Assembly: GCA_016926595.1 (NCBI GenBank)
Contig: JAFGOG010000073.1
Location: 1 to 36,707 of the forward strand
Length of the DNA: 36,707 nt
Source of the DNA: Anaerolineae bacterium
GTDB lineage: Bacteria; Chloroflexota; Anaerolineae; JAAYZQ01
Reading direction: 5' to 3'
Position 1 is the stretch's first letter; every line of letters starts with the position of its first letter. The notes under the pieces are model-generated. The model saw nothing but the letters and a program-made list of their open reading frames with translations. It ran no database searches and was not told where the DNA came from. Shown piece after piece: positions 8,687-16,656 of the stretch. The position numbers and the translations under genes were made by a program.

Positions 8687-9535
8687 GTGCCGATCCATTT
8701 CGACATCGTGACCCTGTTTCCCGGCCTGTTCGACGGCGTTTTCGACGACAGCATCATCAAGCGCGCGCGCGAAGCCGGCCTGGTGACGGTTGCCCTGCAC
8801 AACATCAGGGATCACGCGACAGGCCGCCACCGCATCACCGACGACACGCCGTACGGCGGCGGCGGCGGCATGGTCCTGAAGCCAGAGCCGGTGGCGGCCG
8901 CCGTCGAAGCGGTGCTGGGCGAAGCGCTAGGCGCCGTGCCGGTGGTGCTCCTCTCACCGCAGGGGCGGCTGTTCAACCACCAGGTAGCCCGCGAGCTGTC
9001 GCGCCAGCGGCGGCTGCTGTTGTTGTGCGGCCGGTACGAGGGGGTGGACGAGCGGGTCCGCGAGCTGTTGGTGACGGACGAGATCTCGATTGGCGACTAT
9101 GTGCTGTCGGGCGGCGAAGTGCCGGCGATGGTTATCGTCGAAGCAGTAACGCGCCTGATCCCCGGCGTGCTGGGCGATCCGGGCGCCGCGTTCGAAGACT
9201 CGCACGCCGAAGGGCTGTTGGAGTACCCGCACTATACCCGGCCCGCCGTTTTTCGCGGCCTAGCGGTCCCGGAGGTGCTGCTGTCGGGCAACCACGCCGA
9301 GATCGTGCGCTGGCGGCGGCGCCAGGCGCTGCGCCGGACCTGGCTGCGCCGCCCCGACCTGCTGCGCCAGGCCTACCTGGGGACGGAGGACCTGGCCTAT
9401 GTGCAGCAGTTGGAGGAAGAGGACCAAAGCATTCCTTCGCAGGTTGCCACACCTGGCGATCCATGCTACAATACGGGCGGCCAATCACAGAGCCGTAGGG
9501 ATGAAGATGAAACCCGCACAGACCATAGCTATTAA
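8687..9535 (+). CDS. trmD: tRNA (guanine-37-N1)-methyltransferase
   Basis: 282 residues from GTG at 8687, chosen because AGGAGGAGG lies immediately upstream and the protein then begins [13 protein letters not shown] like other TrmD proteins. The enzyme methylates G37 next to the anticodon using S-adenosylmethionine and prevents +1 frameshifting. Visible SPOUT-knot elements: [16 protein letters not shown] (53-68), [12 protein letters not shown] (113-124) and [13 protein letters not shown] (132-144); the catalytic Asp of [17 protein letters not shown] is residue 171. Normal TrmD proteins end near residue 245. Here a 37-residue tail of low-complexity polar sequence is encoded by DNA that also carries the next gene's promoter and start, with a 35-bp overlap. 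The tail is probably not functional. Confidence 0.95.
   Translation: MPIHFDIVTLFPGLFDGVFDDSIIKRAREAGLVTVALHNIRDHATGRHRITDDTPYGGGGGMVLKPEPVAAAVEAVLGEALGAVPVVLLSPQGRLFNHQVARELSRQRRLLLLCGRYEGVDERVRELLVTDEISIGDYVLSGGEVPAMVIVEAVTRLIPGVLGDPGAAFEDSHAEGLLEYPHYTRPAVFRGLAVPEVLLSGNHAEIVRWRRRQALRRTWLRRPDLLRQAYLGTEDLAYVQQLEEEDQSIPSQVATPGDPCYNTGGQSQSRRDEDETRTDHSY
9444..9472 (+). promoter_or_regulatory. Promoter inside the trmD 3' end, driving the LCP gene
   Basis: TTGCCA (9444-9449), 17-bp spacer, TACAAT (9467-9472). Transcription would start near 9479, 22-28 nt before the LCP start codon. Confidence 0.7.
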
Positions 9536-11210
9536 CAGCGGCCCGCCAGCCAGCCGCCGGGGCATCAACTGGCTGACGCTGTATATGGTCTGCGCCGCCC
9601 TGACCCTCTTTGCCTCGCTGGCGGCCATCGCCGTCGACCTGTGGCTATCGCAATCGCCAGACCGGCCAGCGGCCGAGGCCCTGGCACCGGCGCAGGCCGC
9701 GGCCAGCCCGACGCCCACGCCGCCGGCAACGCCATCCCCTCTGCCAGTTCCGAGCGAGCCGCCGACGCCGACGCTGACGCCCACCGCCGCCACGCCGCCG
9801 CCCTGCGTTCCGCCTGACGATTGGACGATCCACGTCGTGGAGGAAGGCAACACCCTGTACTCCCTAGGCCGGCGCTATGGCACCGACGTCAATACGCTCA
9901 AGCTGGTCAACTGCCTAAACACCGACACTATTTTCATCGGACAACGGCTGTATGTGCCCGGCCCGCTGCCGACGGTGATCGTCGTCCACGAAGAGATCCC
10001 AGACCCAGGGATGTCGATCCCGACCCAGCCGCCGACCGCGACGTCCATTCCGACGGCCACGCCAGACGCTTTGGGCACGGCGGCCAACGGCCCACCCGAG
10101 CCCACGCCGAGCGCTACGCCGACCGCGGCCTTTCAGGTGAATATCCCGGACAATTATATCAACATCATCCTCCTCGGCTCTGACAAGCGGCCCACCGGCA
10201 GAGCATGGCGCACCGACAGCATGATCATCGTGTCGATCGACGTGGAGAACGAGGTAGTCCGCCTGTTGTCGCTCCCGCGCGACCTGTGGGTGTATATCCC
10301 CGATCACGGCTATAACCGGATCAACACCGCCGACCTGTGGGGCGAGCTGGCGCAAAAGGGGGGCGGCCCGGAGCAGGTCAAGCAGACGATCTACCAGAAC
10401 CTGGGCATCCCGATCGATTATTACGTCCGGGTGGACTTTCAGGGCTTTATCAAGATCATCGACACGGTCGGCGGGGTAGACATCGACGTGGAATGCCCGC
10501 TGCCGGACATTGACCTGCTGCCGGGGATGCACCACATGAACGGCGAGGATGCGCTGCGCTATGCCCGGTCGCGCAAGAGCACGAACGACTTTGACCGGGG
10601 GCGCCGGCAGCGCAAGGTACTGATGGCGCTGTGGGACCAGGCGTTGACGCTCGACGTGGTGCCCCGGCTGCCGCAGTTGTGGCTGACGATGGCCGACTCG
10701 TTCAAGACCGACCTGCCCCTGGAAAAGGCGATCAACCTGGCCTACCTAGGGACCACGATCGGGCGGCAACGGATCCGCAGCAAAGCGATCGATGCCAGCA
10801 TGACCCAGAGCTGGACCACGCCCGAAGGGGCGGCGGTGCTGCTGCCCCGCGAGGACAAGATCCGGGCGGCGCTGGAGAGTTTTTACGCTCCCCTGAGCGC
10901 GTCCGAACTGGACACCGGCACACAGGTCCGCGTCCAGGTGATGAACGGCTGGCCGCGGCCGGAGGCGGAGCAGTTGGCCGCGGCCGCCCTGCGCTGGGAG
11001 GGGTACAAGGTGGTGAGCGTGGGCCTGCTGGAGCGCCAGGACGTGGCCAAGACGGAGATCGTGGTCTATACCGGGGACCAGGCGTGCGGGGAGCGGATCG
11101 CGCGGATGTTGGGCGTGCCCCTAACCTCGGTCCGGCTCGAGGTCGTCATGTCGCCAACGATCGAGGCGCTGGTGATCCTCGGCGCCGATTACAATCCGTG
11201 CGGCCGGTAG
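9501..11210 (+). CDS. LytR-CpsA-Psr (LCP) family glycopolymer transferase with a LysM domain
   Basis: 569 residues from ATG at 9501; ATG at 9507 is an equally possible start. Order: short cytoplasmic tail, one membrane helix (about 24-48), Thr/Pro linker, LysM peptidoglycan-binding domain (about 108-155, [26 protein letters not shown]), second Pro/Thr linker, LCP catalytic domain from about 215 ([27 protein letters not shown], then [16 protein letters not shown] and [24 protein letters not shown]), and a LytR_C domain near 470-560 ([20 protein letters not shown]). LCP enzymes move lipid-linked glycopolymers onto peptidoglycan or other acceptors outside the membrane, using the Arg/Asp residues in these motifs. 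The LysM fusion should dock it on peptidoglycan. The WecA-type gene next door would make its lipid-linked substrate. Confidence 0.93.
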   Translation: MKMKPAQTIAINSGPPASRRGINWLTLYMVCAALTLFASLAAIAVDLWLSQSPDRPAAEALAPAQAAASPTPTPPATPSPLPVPSEPPTPTLTPTAATPPPCVPPDDWTIHVVEEGNTLYSLGRRYGTDVNTLKLVNCLNTDTIFIGQRLYVPGPLPTVIVVHEEIPDPGMSIPTQPPTATSIPTATPDALGTAANGPPEPTPSATPTAAFQVNIPDNYINIILLGSDKRPTGRAWRTDSMIIVSIDVENEVVRLLSLPRDLWVYIPDHGYNRINTADLWGELAQKGGGPEQVKQTIYQNLGIPIDYYVRVDFQGFIKIIDTVGGVDIDVECPLPDIDLLPGMHHMNGEDALRYARSRKSTNDFDRGRRQRKVLMALWDQALTLDVVPRLPQLWLTMADSFKTDLPLEKAINLAYLGTTIGRQRIRSKAIDASMTQSWTTPEGAAVLLPREDKIRAALESFYAPLSASELDTGTQVRVQVMNGWPRPEAEQLAAAALRWEGYKVVSVGLLERQDVAKTEIVVYTGDQACGERIARMLGVPLTSVRLEVVMSPTIEALVILGADYNPCGR

Positions 11211-11287
11211 GGAATAATGGGCGGGTGAAAGGGATAAAGGGCAACAATGCGCGCTCTGATCGCTTTCGGTGAGACTGCCGTCCGTTT

Positions 11288-12325
11288 ATGAACTGGTGGC
11301 CGTTTGTGGTGGTGTTCGTGGCGGCGCTGGGGGTGGCGCTGGCCGCGACGCCGTTGGCGGGGGCGTGGGGGCGGCGGAGAGGGCTGGTGGACGAGCCGGG
11401 GCCGCGGCGGTGGCACCGGGGGACGATCCCGCGGACAGGGGGGATCGCGCTGTTCGCCGGGTTTATGGCCGCGGCGCTGCTGGCGCAATGGCTGCCGGTG
11501 CCCCGGCAGGACCCCAAGGAACTGACCCGCCTGGTGGGGATCGCGCTGGGCTGCACCTTTTTGTTCCTGTTTGGGCTGATCGACGACAAGCTGGAGCTCA
11601 AGCCCGGCCCGATATACCTGGCCCAGGCCGCGGCGGGGATGATCGCCATCCTGTGCCTGGTGTTCATCGAACGGGTGATGAACCCGTTCACGGACCAGAT
11701 CCAGGTCTTTCCCTACTGGTTCGTGGTGGCTTTTACGCTGCTGTGGATCATGGGCATGATCAACACGGTCAACTTTTTAGACGGGCTGGACGGGCTGGCG
11801 ACGGGGGTGGCGGCGATTGTCAGCGCGGTGCTGGCGGCGCACATGCTGCGGGAGGGGCAGTACAGCGTGGCGCTGCTGCCGCTGGCGCTGCTGGGGGCGA
11901 CGCTCGGCTTTTTGCCGTTCAACTTTTACCCGGCGCGGGTGTTCATGGGCAGCTCGGGGGCGCTGGTGGTGGGCTATGCCATCGCCACGCTGGGGATCGC
12001 GGCCGGGGCCAAGCTGGCGCTGGTGATGCTGGTGCTCGGCATTCCGATCGTGGACGTGGCGTGGCTGATGATCAGCCGGCTACGGGCGGGGCGGTCGATC
12101 GGCCACGCCGACCGCCAGCACTTGCACTACCGGCTGCTCGACCTGGGGCTGAGCCAGCGGCAGGTGGTGGCGCTGTATTATGCCTACTGCGCCACCCTGG
12201 GGGCGGTGGCACTGCTGGTCGGCTCGCGGCTGCTCAAGCTGGGCCTGTTGGTGTGCCTGGGGGCGGCGACGATCCTTTTCCTGGGGTGGCTGGCGCGGCG
12301 GACGGAAAAGCACGACACGGATTGA
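11288..12325 (+). CDS. WecA/TagO-type undecaprenyl-phosphate sugar-1-phosphate transferase
   Basis: 345 residues, about ten hydrophobic segments, MraY/WecA family. It joins a sugar-1-phosphate (usually GlcNAc-1-P from UDP-GlcNAc) to undecaprenyl phosphate on the cytoplasmic face, the first step of wall-glycopolymer or O-antigen-like synthesis. Family motifs: DEPGPRRWHRGTIPRTGG near the N-terminus, FGLIDDK (catalytic Asp-Asp), NTVNFLDGLDGLA, and the histidine motif RQHLHYRLLDLG near residue 277. These resemble WecA/TagO more than MraY. It begins 77 bp after the LCP gene, with no strong ribosome site, consistent with one transcript. It ends 16 bp before the stop of the convergent metalloprotease gene, with no terminator between. 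Confidence 0.93.
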   Translation: MNWWPFVVVFVAALGVALAATPLAGAWGRRRGLVDEPGPRRWHRGTIPRTGGIALFAGFMAAALLAQWLPVPRQDPKELTRLVGIALGCTFLFLFGLIDDKLELKPGPIYLAQAAAGMIAILCLVFIERVMNPFTDQIQVFPYWFVVAFTLLWIMGMINTVNFLDGLDGLATGVAAIVSAVLAAHMLREGQYSVALLPLALLGATLGFLPFNFYPARVFMGSSGALVVGYAIATLGIAAGAKLALVMLVLGIPIVDVAWLMISRLRAGRSIGHADRQHLHYRLLDLGLSQRQVVALYYAYCATLGAVALLVGSRLLKLGLLVCLGAATILFLGWLARRTEKHDTD

Positions 12326-12341
12326 ACACGGATCGAGCGGA

Positions 12342-13085
12342 TCAGCGGGGCTTGAGGGCATTGGTCAGCAGGCAGAGTAGGGCGATGACGAGCATAAAGA
12401 CGGCGTCGACAGCCAGGGTGAGGGCAAAGGCCGAGGCCAGGTAGGCGGCAAAGGCGCTCACCCCGGCGACGATGGCCGGCGGCACGTTGGGCAGGCCGAC
12501 GACGACGACCGCCACAACGGCGACAATCCCCAGAAAGATCAGCACCGGGCGCACGGGCTGCATGTCCGACTCGCTGGGCAGCATGGCGTTGGATATGGCA
12601 AAGATCAGGTAGAGCCACAGCCAGACATCGGGCACGCGCAGCAGGTCGCCCAGCCCGGCCCAGAAGCCGTCCAGACCGCGGCCGGTCAGCTCGTCCACAC
12701 CCAGGACGTGGGCGCCGATCAGAAAGATGACGGTGGCGCCGGCCAGCAGCGGCGCCAGGCCGATCAGGCTGTAGCGCAGGGGATCGGCTTTAGCCACCCG
12801 GACCGAGCCGAGCGATACTCTGCCGCTGCGCCGCGAACCGCTCCGCTCCGGCCCGATGGCGGGCAGGCTGGCCCGGACGCCCAACAGCCAGGCGGTCAGA
12901 AAATGGCTCAGCTCATGCAGGACGACGCCGGGCAGGATGAGGGCAAAATAGACCCACAGCACCAGGTCTGGATCGTTGAGCCAGCGCATGCCCAGGAAAT
13001 GAAGGCGGCGGGTGATCCAGTGGGCGACCCACAGCAGGAGCAGGAGTGTGGCGGCCAGGGCCGCCAGGGCCAGCCAGGGGCTCAT
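12342..13085 (-). CDS. M50-like (site-2-protease type) integral membrane metalloprotease
   Basis: 247 residues from ATG at 13085. A GTG at 13106 overlapping the upstream stop is an alternative. Six or so hydrophobic segments fill the protein. HELSHFL (His57, Glu58, His61) inside a membrane segment gives the HExxH zinc site, and NAMLPSESD (166-174) matches the place of the NxxPxxxxDG motif whose Asp is the third zinc ligand in M50 proteases (here probably Asp174, without the following Gly). Such proteins cleave membrane-embedded substrates. Some relatives act only as peptidase-like membrane proteins, so the substrate is unknown. It is transcribed after the phosphoesterase gene, with 13 bp between them. 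Confidence 0.8.
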   Translation of the reverse strand: MSPWLALAALAATLLLLLWVAHWITRRLHFLGMRWLNDPDLVLWVYFALILPGVVLHELSHFLTAWLLGVRASLPAIGPERSGSRRSGRVSLGSVRVAKADPLRYSLIGLAPLLAGATVIFLIGAHVLGVDELTGRGLDGFWAGLGDLLRVPDVWLWLYLIFAISNAMLPSESDMQPVRPVLIFLGIVAVVAVVVVGLPNVPPAIVAGVSAFAAYLASAFALTLAVDAVFMLVIALLCLLTNALKPR

Positions 13086-13098
13086 GGGCGCCGATTCG

Positions 13099-14277
13099 CT
13101 AGTCACCGGCGCCGCTCGCGGACAGGGTAATGAGCACGACCTCGGGCGGGCAGAAAAAGCGCGCGCGAGGCATGCCAAAGCCCTCCATGCCTAGGCCGCG
13201 GCTGACGACCAGGTGGGTATTGCCATGGCGGTAATGACCAGCCTCGTAGCGCTTGCCATAGCGGGAGTTGGTCAGCAGCGCGCCGAAACCGGGCAGCCGC
13301 CATTGGCCGCCGTGGGTGTGGCCCGACAGAAGCAGGTCCACGCCCAGGGCCGCCGCCTCGGGCAGCAGGTCGGGCATGTGGTAGAGGATGACCTTCAGGG
13401 CATCGGGCGGCGCGCCGGCGAGGAGGTCGCCGAGCCGGGCACCATCGGCGGCCGGGTCGCGGGTGCAGCGAACGCCGGCCAGCCACAGCCGATGGCCGCC
13501 GACGCTCAGCTCGACGGCCCGGTCTTCGAGGAGGAGGACGCCGGCGCCGGCCAGGACCGGGCGCATCAGCTCCGGTTGGTCGACTTCGAGCGTGCCCAGG
13601 CAGCCATAGACACCGCCGGGCGGGCGCAACTGGGCCAGCAGCGCCTGCAGGTCGGCCACGGCGCGCGGGTCGCCGTTGTAGGAGGCGTTGAGGTAGTCGC
13701 CGGTGAGGGCGATCAGGTCGGGCTCTAGCCCGGCGACGAGCGCCGGGAGGGCACGCTCGCGGCGGGTGGCCCGCTCGACGTGGATGTCGGAGAGGTGGAC
13801 GATGCGCAGTGGCGCGCCGGGGTTGGCCAGGGTGGGGCAGGCGATCTCCAGGCGGGTGACGCGCAGGCGGAAGGGCTCGATCAGCATGCCATAGACGACC
13901 AGGGCAAAGCCCAGGAGCTGGACGGCGAGCACCGCGGCCAACGCCGGCCAGGTCCAGGCCGGGGCTGCAAGAGCCGCAGCCGGGACCAGGGCAACCAGCC
14001 AGCGGACCAGAGCCAGGCCCAGCAGCGAGGGCTGGACCGGGCCAAAGGACACTCCCCGGCGCGGCAGGGCGGCCAGGATCTGCCAGTCGGCCAGGGCAAA
14101 GGCCAGCAGGCCCAGGGCGACAGCCCAGCCGACGGCCGGATCGCCGGTCACCCTGGCCCACACCCAACCAGCAACCGCCGCCAGGATCGGCGGTATGGGC
14201 GCGACCTGCCAGGCAGTCCAGGAGCCTGGTTTTTCGGTCAGGAGCAGAATTGTATGGAGCGGACTCGAGCCTTTCAC
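13099..14277 (-). CDS. Membrane-anchored calcineurin-like phosphoesterase (YkuE/YaeI type) with degenerate GNH motif
   Basis: 392 residues from GTG at 14277, chosen because a strong promoter (TATAAT at 14285-14290) puts the transcript start almost on this codon, which would make it leaderless. The frame stays open up to TTG at 14340, but that lies upstream of the promoter. Four N-terminal membrane helices (about 28-130) are followed by a phosphoesterase domain: LSDIH (Asp164, His166), LTGD (Gly193, Asp194), YHMPD (His300) and SGHTHGGQ (319-325). The expected GNH-D/E motif reads GTLEVD at 228-233, so the Asn metal ligand and catalytic His are replaced by Thr and Leu. Family members hydrolyse phosphomonoesters or UDP-diacylglucosamine-like lipids. 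This one may be impaired or altered. Confidence 0.85.
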   Translation of the reverse strand: MKGSSPLHTILLLTEKPGSWTAWQVAPIPPILAAVAGWVWARVTGDPAVGWAVALGLLAFALADWQILAALPRRGVSFGPVQPSLLGLALVRWLVALVPAAALAAPAWTWPALAAVLAVQLLGFALVVYGMLIEPFRLRVTRLEIACPTLANPGAPLRIVHLSDIHVERATRRERALPALVAGLEPDLIALTGDYLNASYNGDPRAVADLQALLAQLRPPGGVYGCLGTLEVDQPELMRPVLAGAGVLLLEDRAVELSVGGHRLWLAGVRCTRDPAADGARLGDLLAGAPPDALKVILYHMPDLLPEAAALGVDLLLSGHTHGGQWRLPGFGALLTNSRYGKRYEAGHYRHGNTHLVVSRGLGMEGFGMPRARFFCPPEVVLITLSASGAGD

Positions 14278-14284
14278 CGGCGGG

Positions 14285-14313
14285 ATTATACCATTTCTTG
14301 CGGGGCGTGCCAA
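14285..14313 (-). promoter_or_regulatory. Promoter of the phosphoesterase gene
   Basis: Minus strand TTGGCA (14308-14313), 17-bp spacer, TATAAT (14285-14290). Transcription should start near 14278, at or beside the GTG start codon. Confidence 0.75.
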
Positions 14314-14360
14314 CTGAAGGGCCCAAGCTGGAAACGACAAAGGGCGGCAAGGTCAGCCCC

Positions 14361-14401
14361 CTCCTGCAGGCTTGATCTGCGGCAGGGGGCAACTGCAGGA
14401 G
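14361..14401. repeat. Inverted repeat between two divergent promoters
   Basis: CTCCTGCAG (14361-14369) and CTGCAGGAG (14393-14401) form a perfect 9-bp inverted repeat with a 23-bp centre. An inner pair GCCCCC (14356-14361) / GGGGGC (14385-14390) overlaps it. It sits midway between the phosphoesterase and ftsY promoters, so an operator for both is possible. Confidence 0.5.
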
Positions 14402-14413
14402 AGGTGGTTGGAT

Positions 14414-14442
14414 TTGGCATGTGGGGGGATTTGAGGTATAAT
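14414..14442 (+). promoter_or_regulatory. Promoter of ftsY
   Basis: TTGGCA (14414-14419), 17-bp spacer, TATAAT (14437-14442). Transcription would start near 14449, about 26 nt before the GTG start. Confidence 0.85.
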
Positions 14443-14474
14443 GTTTTTTTGGTAACCTCGACGACAGGTGGAAC

Positions 14475-15386
14475 GTGTTCAGACGATCGAAAAAGATACG
14501 GGATAGCCTGACCAAGACGCGGCGCTCTTTTTTTGGGCAGATCGTGGGCCTGTTTGGCAGCGATCAGATCACCGAGGAGCTGTGGGAAGAGCTGGAAGCG
14601 CTGCTGGTCCAGGCTGATGTAGGGGTAAGCACCACCGTCAAGCTGGTGGACCGGCTGCGCCAGCGAGTGGACAAAGGCCAGGCGCGGACGGCCCAGGCGG
14701 TGGAGGAGATGCTCAAGGAGGAGCTGCGGGCGCTGTTGGGCAATCCCCCGCCGATGGCGGTCGACGAGCCCCGACGGCTGACGGTGATGCTGATCGTGGG
14801 GGTCAACGGTTCGGGCAAGACGACGACCATCGCCAAACTGGCCAAGTATTACCGCGAGCGGCGCCGCAGGGTGGTGCTGGCCGCGGCCGACACTTTTCGC
14901 GCGGCGGCGATCGACCAGCTCAAGATTTGGGGTGAGCGGGCCGATGTGCCGGTGATCGCCCACCAGCCAGGCGCCGACCCGGGCGCGGTGGTGTATGATG
15001 CGATCCGGGCCAGCGGCGGCCGCAACGCCGACCTGCTGATCGTGGACACGGCCGGGCGGCTGCACACCAAGTACAACCTGATGGAAGAGCTGCGCAAGGT
15101 GCGGGGGGTGGCGTCCAAGCACGTCCACGAGGCGCCACACGAGACGCTGCTGGTGCTGGATGCGACGACCGGACAGAACGCGCTGTCGCAGGCCAGGCAC
15201 TTTAAGGAGGCCGTCCAGGTCAGCGGCGTGGTGGTGGCCAAGCTCGACGGCACGGCCAAAGGGGGCATGGTGTTCGCCATCGCCCAGGATCTTGGCCTGC
15301 CGGTTCGTTTTATCACTACGGGCGAGACGATAGACGACCTGGCCGAGTTCGATCCCGAGGCGTTCGTAGAAGGGCTGTTTGAATAA
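14475..15386 (+). CDS. ftsY: Signal recognition particle receptor FtsY
   Basis: 303 residues from GTG at 14475, with AGGTGG upstream. It is the GTPase that docks SRP-ribosome complexes at the membrane. A basic amphipathic start ([20 protein letters not shown]) replaces the long acidic A domain of E. coli FtsY, as in many non-proteobacteria. The helical N domain spans about 30-90, then the G domain: P-loop GVNGSGKTT (109-117), [37 protein letters not shown] (the usual Thr of TKLD is Ala) and the closing [20 protein letters not shown]. prfB starts 48 bp downstream, probably in the same transcript. Confidence 0.96.
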   Translation: MFRRSKKIRDSLTKTRRSFFGQIVGLFGSDQITEELWEELEALLVQADVGVSTTVKLVDRLRQRVDKGQARTAQAVEEMLKEELRALLGNPPPMAVDEPRRLTVMLIVGVNGSGKTTTIAKLAKYYRERRRRVVLAAADTFRAAAIDQLKIWGERADVPVIAHQPGADPGAVVYDAIRASGGRNADLLIVDTAGRLHTKYNLMEELRKVRGVASKHVHEAPHETLLVLDATTGQNALSQARHFKEAVQVSGVVVAKLDGTAKGGMVFAIAQDLGLPVRFITTGETIDDLAEFDPEAFVEGLFE

Positions 15387-15434
15387 AACGCGCGGCGCGC
15401 CTGTCGCGCGAGGCATAATTGGAGAGGGTTTGTC

Positions 15435-16536
15435 ATGAGCGAAGAGTTACGCAGCCGTCTAACCGATTTGAATGAGCGGATCGAAGAGATCCAGGTGCGT
15501 CTTTGACCTGGCCGACAAGATACAACAGATCGAGAAACTGGAGCAGGCCGCCGCTGCGCCTGACTTTTGGGACGATCCCAGCACTGCGCAGGCGGTGATG
15601 CAGAACCTTTCTAATCTAAAAGCCGAAGTGGAACGCTGGCAGACGTTGGGCCGCCAGGCCAGCGAGGCAATGGAGCTGCTCGAGCTGGCCGAAGCTGACG
15701 AGGACCAGAGCCTGAACGGCGAAATCGAAGCCGAGGCGACCCGGGTCGAGGATCAGTTGGCGCACATGGAGTTCGAGCTGCTCCTATCGGGGCGCTATGA
15801 CCGCGGCGCGGCCATCCTGTCGATCCACGCCGGCGCGGGCGGCACCGACGCGCAGGATTTCGTGGAGATGCTGCTGCGCATGTACCTGCGCTGGGCCGAG
15901 CAGCAGGGGTTCCAGACCGAGATGCTCGACTCGCTGCGCGGGCAGGAGGCCGGATTCAAAAGCGCGACGGTGGGGGTGTACGGCACCTACGCTTACGGCT
16001 ACCTGAAGGCCGAGCGGGGGGTGCACCGGCTGGTACGCCTGTCGCCGTTCGACGAAGCGCACCGCCGCCACACCTCTTTTGTCCTGGTCGAAGTCGTGCC
16101 CGATATCCCGGACGACGTCGAGATCGAGGTCGACCCTGACGACGTCAGGATCGACGTGTTCAAGGCGTCGGGGGCAGGCGGCCAGCACGTGCAAAAGAAC
16201 TCGACCGCGGTGCGGCTCACGCACCTACCGACCGGCATCGTGGTGTCGTGCCAGAACGAGCGCTCGCAGACGCAGAACAAGGAGGTGGCGTTCAAGATCC
16301 TGCGCGGCAAGCTGTACGACATCGAACAGCAGCGGATCGTCGAGGAACAGGCGCGGATGAAAGGCCAGCACGTGTCTGCCGGGTGGGGCAATCAGATCCG
16401 TTCCTACGTGCTGCACCCGTACCACATGGTCAAGGATCTGCGGACAGATTATGAGACCGGCAACACTACTGCCGTGCTGGACGGTCACATCCAAGGGTTT
16501 ATCGAGGCGTACCTGCAATCGACGATTGGGGAGTAA
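15435..16536 (+). CDS. prfB: Peptide chain release factor 2, expressed through a programmed +1 frameshift
   Basis: ATG at 15435 with GGAGAGGG upstream opens a 23-codon frame that stops at TGA 15504-15506. The rest of the protein continues in the +1 frame from GAC at 15505. Joining them by skipping T15504 gives 366 residues, matching normal RF2 (about 365). RF2 releases peptides at UGA and UAA codons. The stop-recognition motif SPF is in [15 protein letters not shown] and the catalytic motif is [18 protein letters not shown]. The in-frame UGA near codon 24 lets RF2 level control its own synthesis. It is likely co-transcribed with ftsY. A naive gene call would miss the first 23 codons. Confidence 0.97.
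15493..15507 (+). promoter_or_regulatory. RF2 programmed frameshift site
   Basis: A Shine-Dalgarno-like AGGTG (15493-15497) lies three bases before the slippery CTT (15501-15503), followed by the stop TGA and C (15504-15507). This is the same arrangement as the classic CTT-TGA-C site. Slippage of the CTT-bound tRNA by +1 restores the reading frame. Confidence 0.95.
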
Positions 16537-16618
16537 AGGGGTTCCGATGCCCGGAAAGCAGACGCCGGAAGGCCGGGCTATGGACAAACTATGAGGTCTG
16601 CCACAGACAGGGGCAGAT

Positions 16619-16646
16619 TTGACAACAGGCTCGAATTGTATATAAT
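16619..16646 (+). promoter_or_regulatory. Strong promoter of the recombinase-like gene
   Basis: TTGACA (16619-16624), 16-bp spacer, TATAAT (16641-16646): consensus in both boxes. Transcription would begin near 16653, leaving almost no leader before GTG 16657 and only a short one before ATG 16669. A weak hairpin (16597-16602 with 16612-16617) just upstream could end the prfB transcript. Confidence 0.85.
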
Positions 16647-16656
16647 GTGAGGTCGC

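Noticed and set aside
9399..9500. Longer start for the LCP protein (603 residues)
   Set aside because: The extra residues overlap trmD, precede the LCP promoter and lack the family's short N-terminal tail.
12342..13178. Longer start (278 residues) for the M50-like protein
   Set aside because: The extension would overlap the phosphoesterase gene by about 80 bp and is not membrane-like; the ATG at 13085 opens directly on the first helix.
16537..16656. Possible att site or tRNA fragment before the recombinase-like gene
   Set aside because: No tRNA-like cloverleaf and no matching repeat after the gene; only a weak 6-bp hairpin and the promoter are present.
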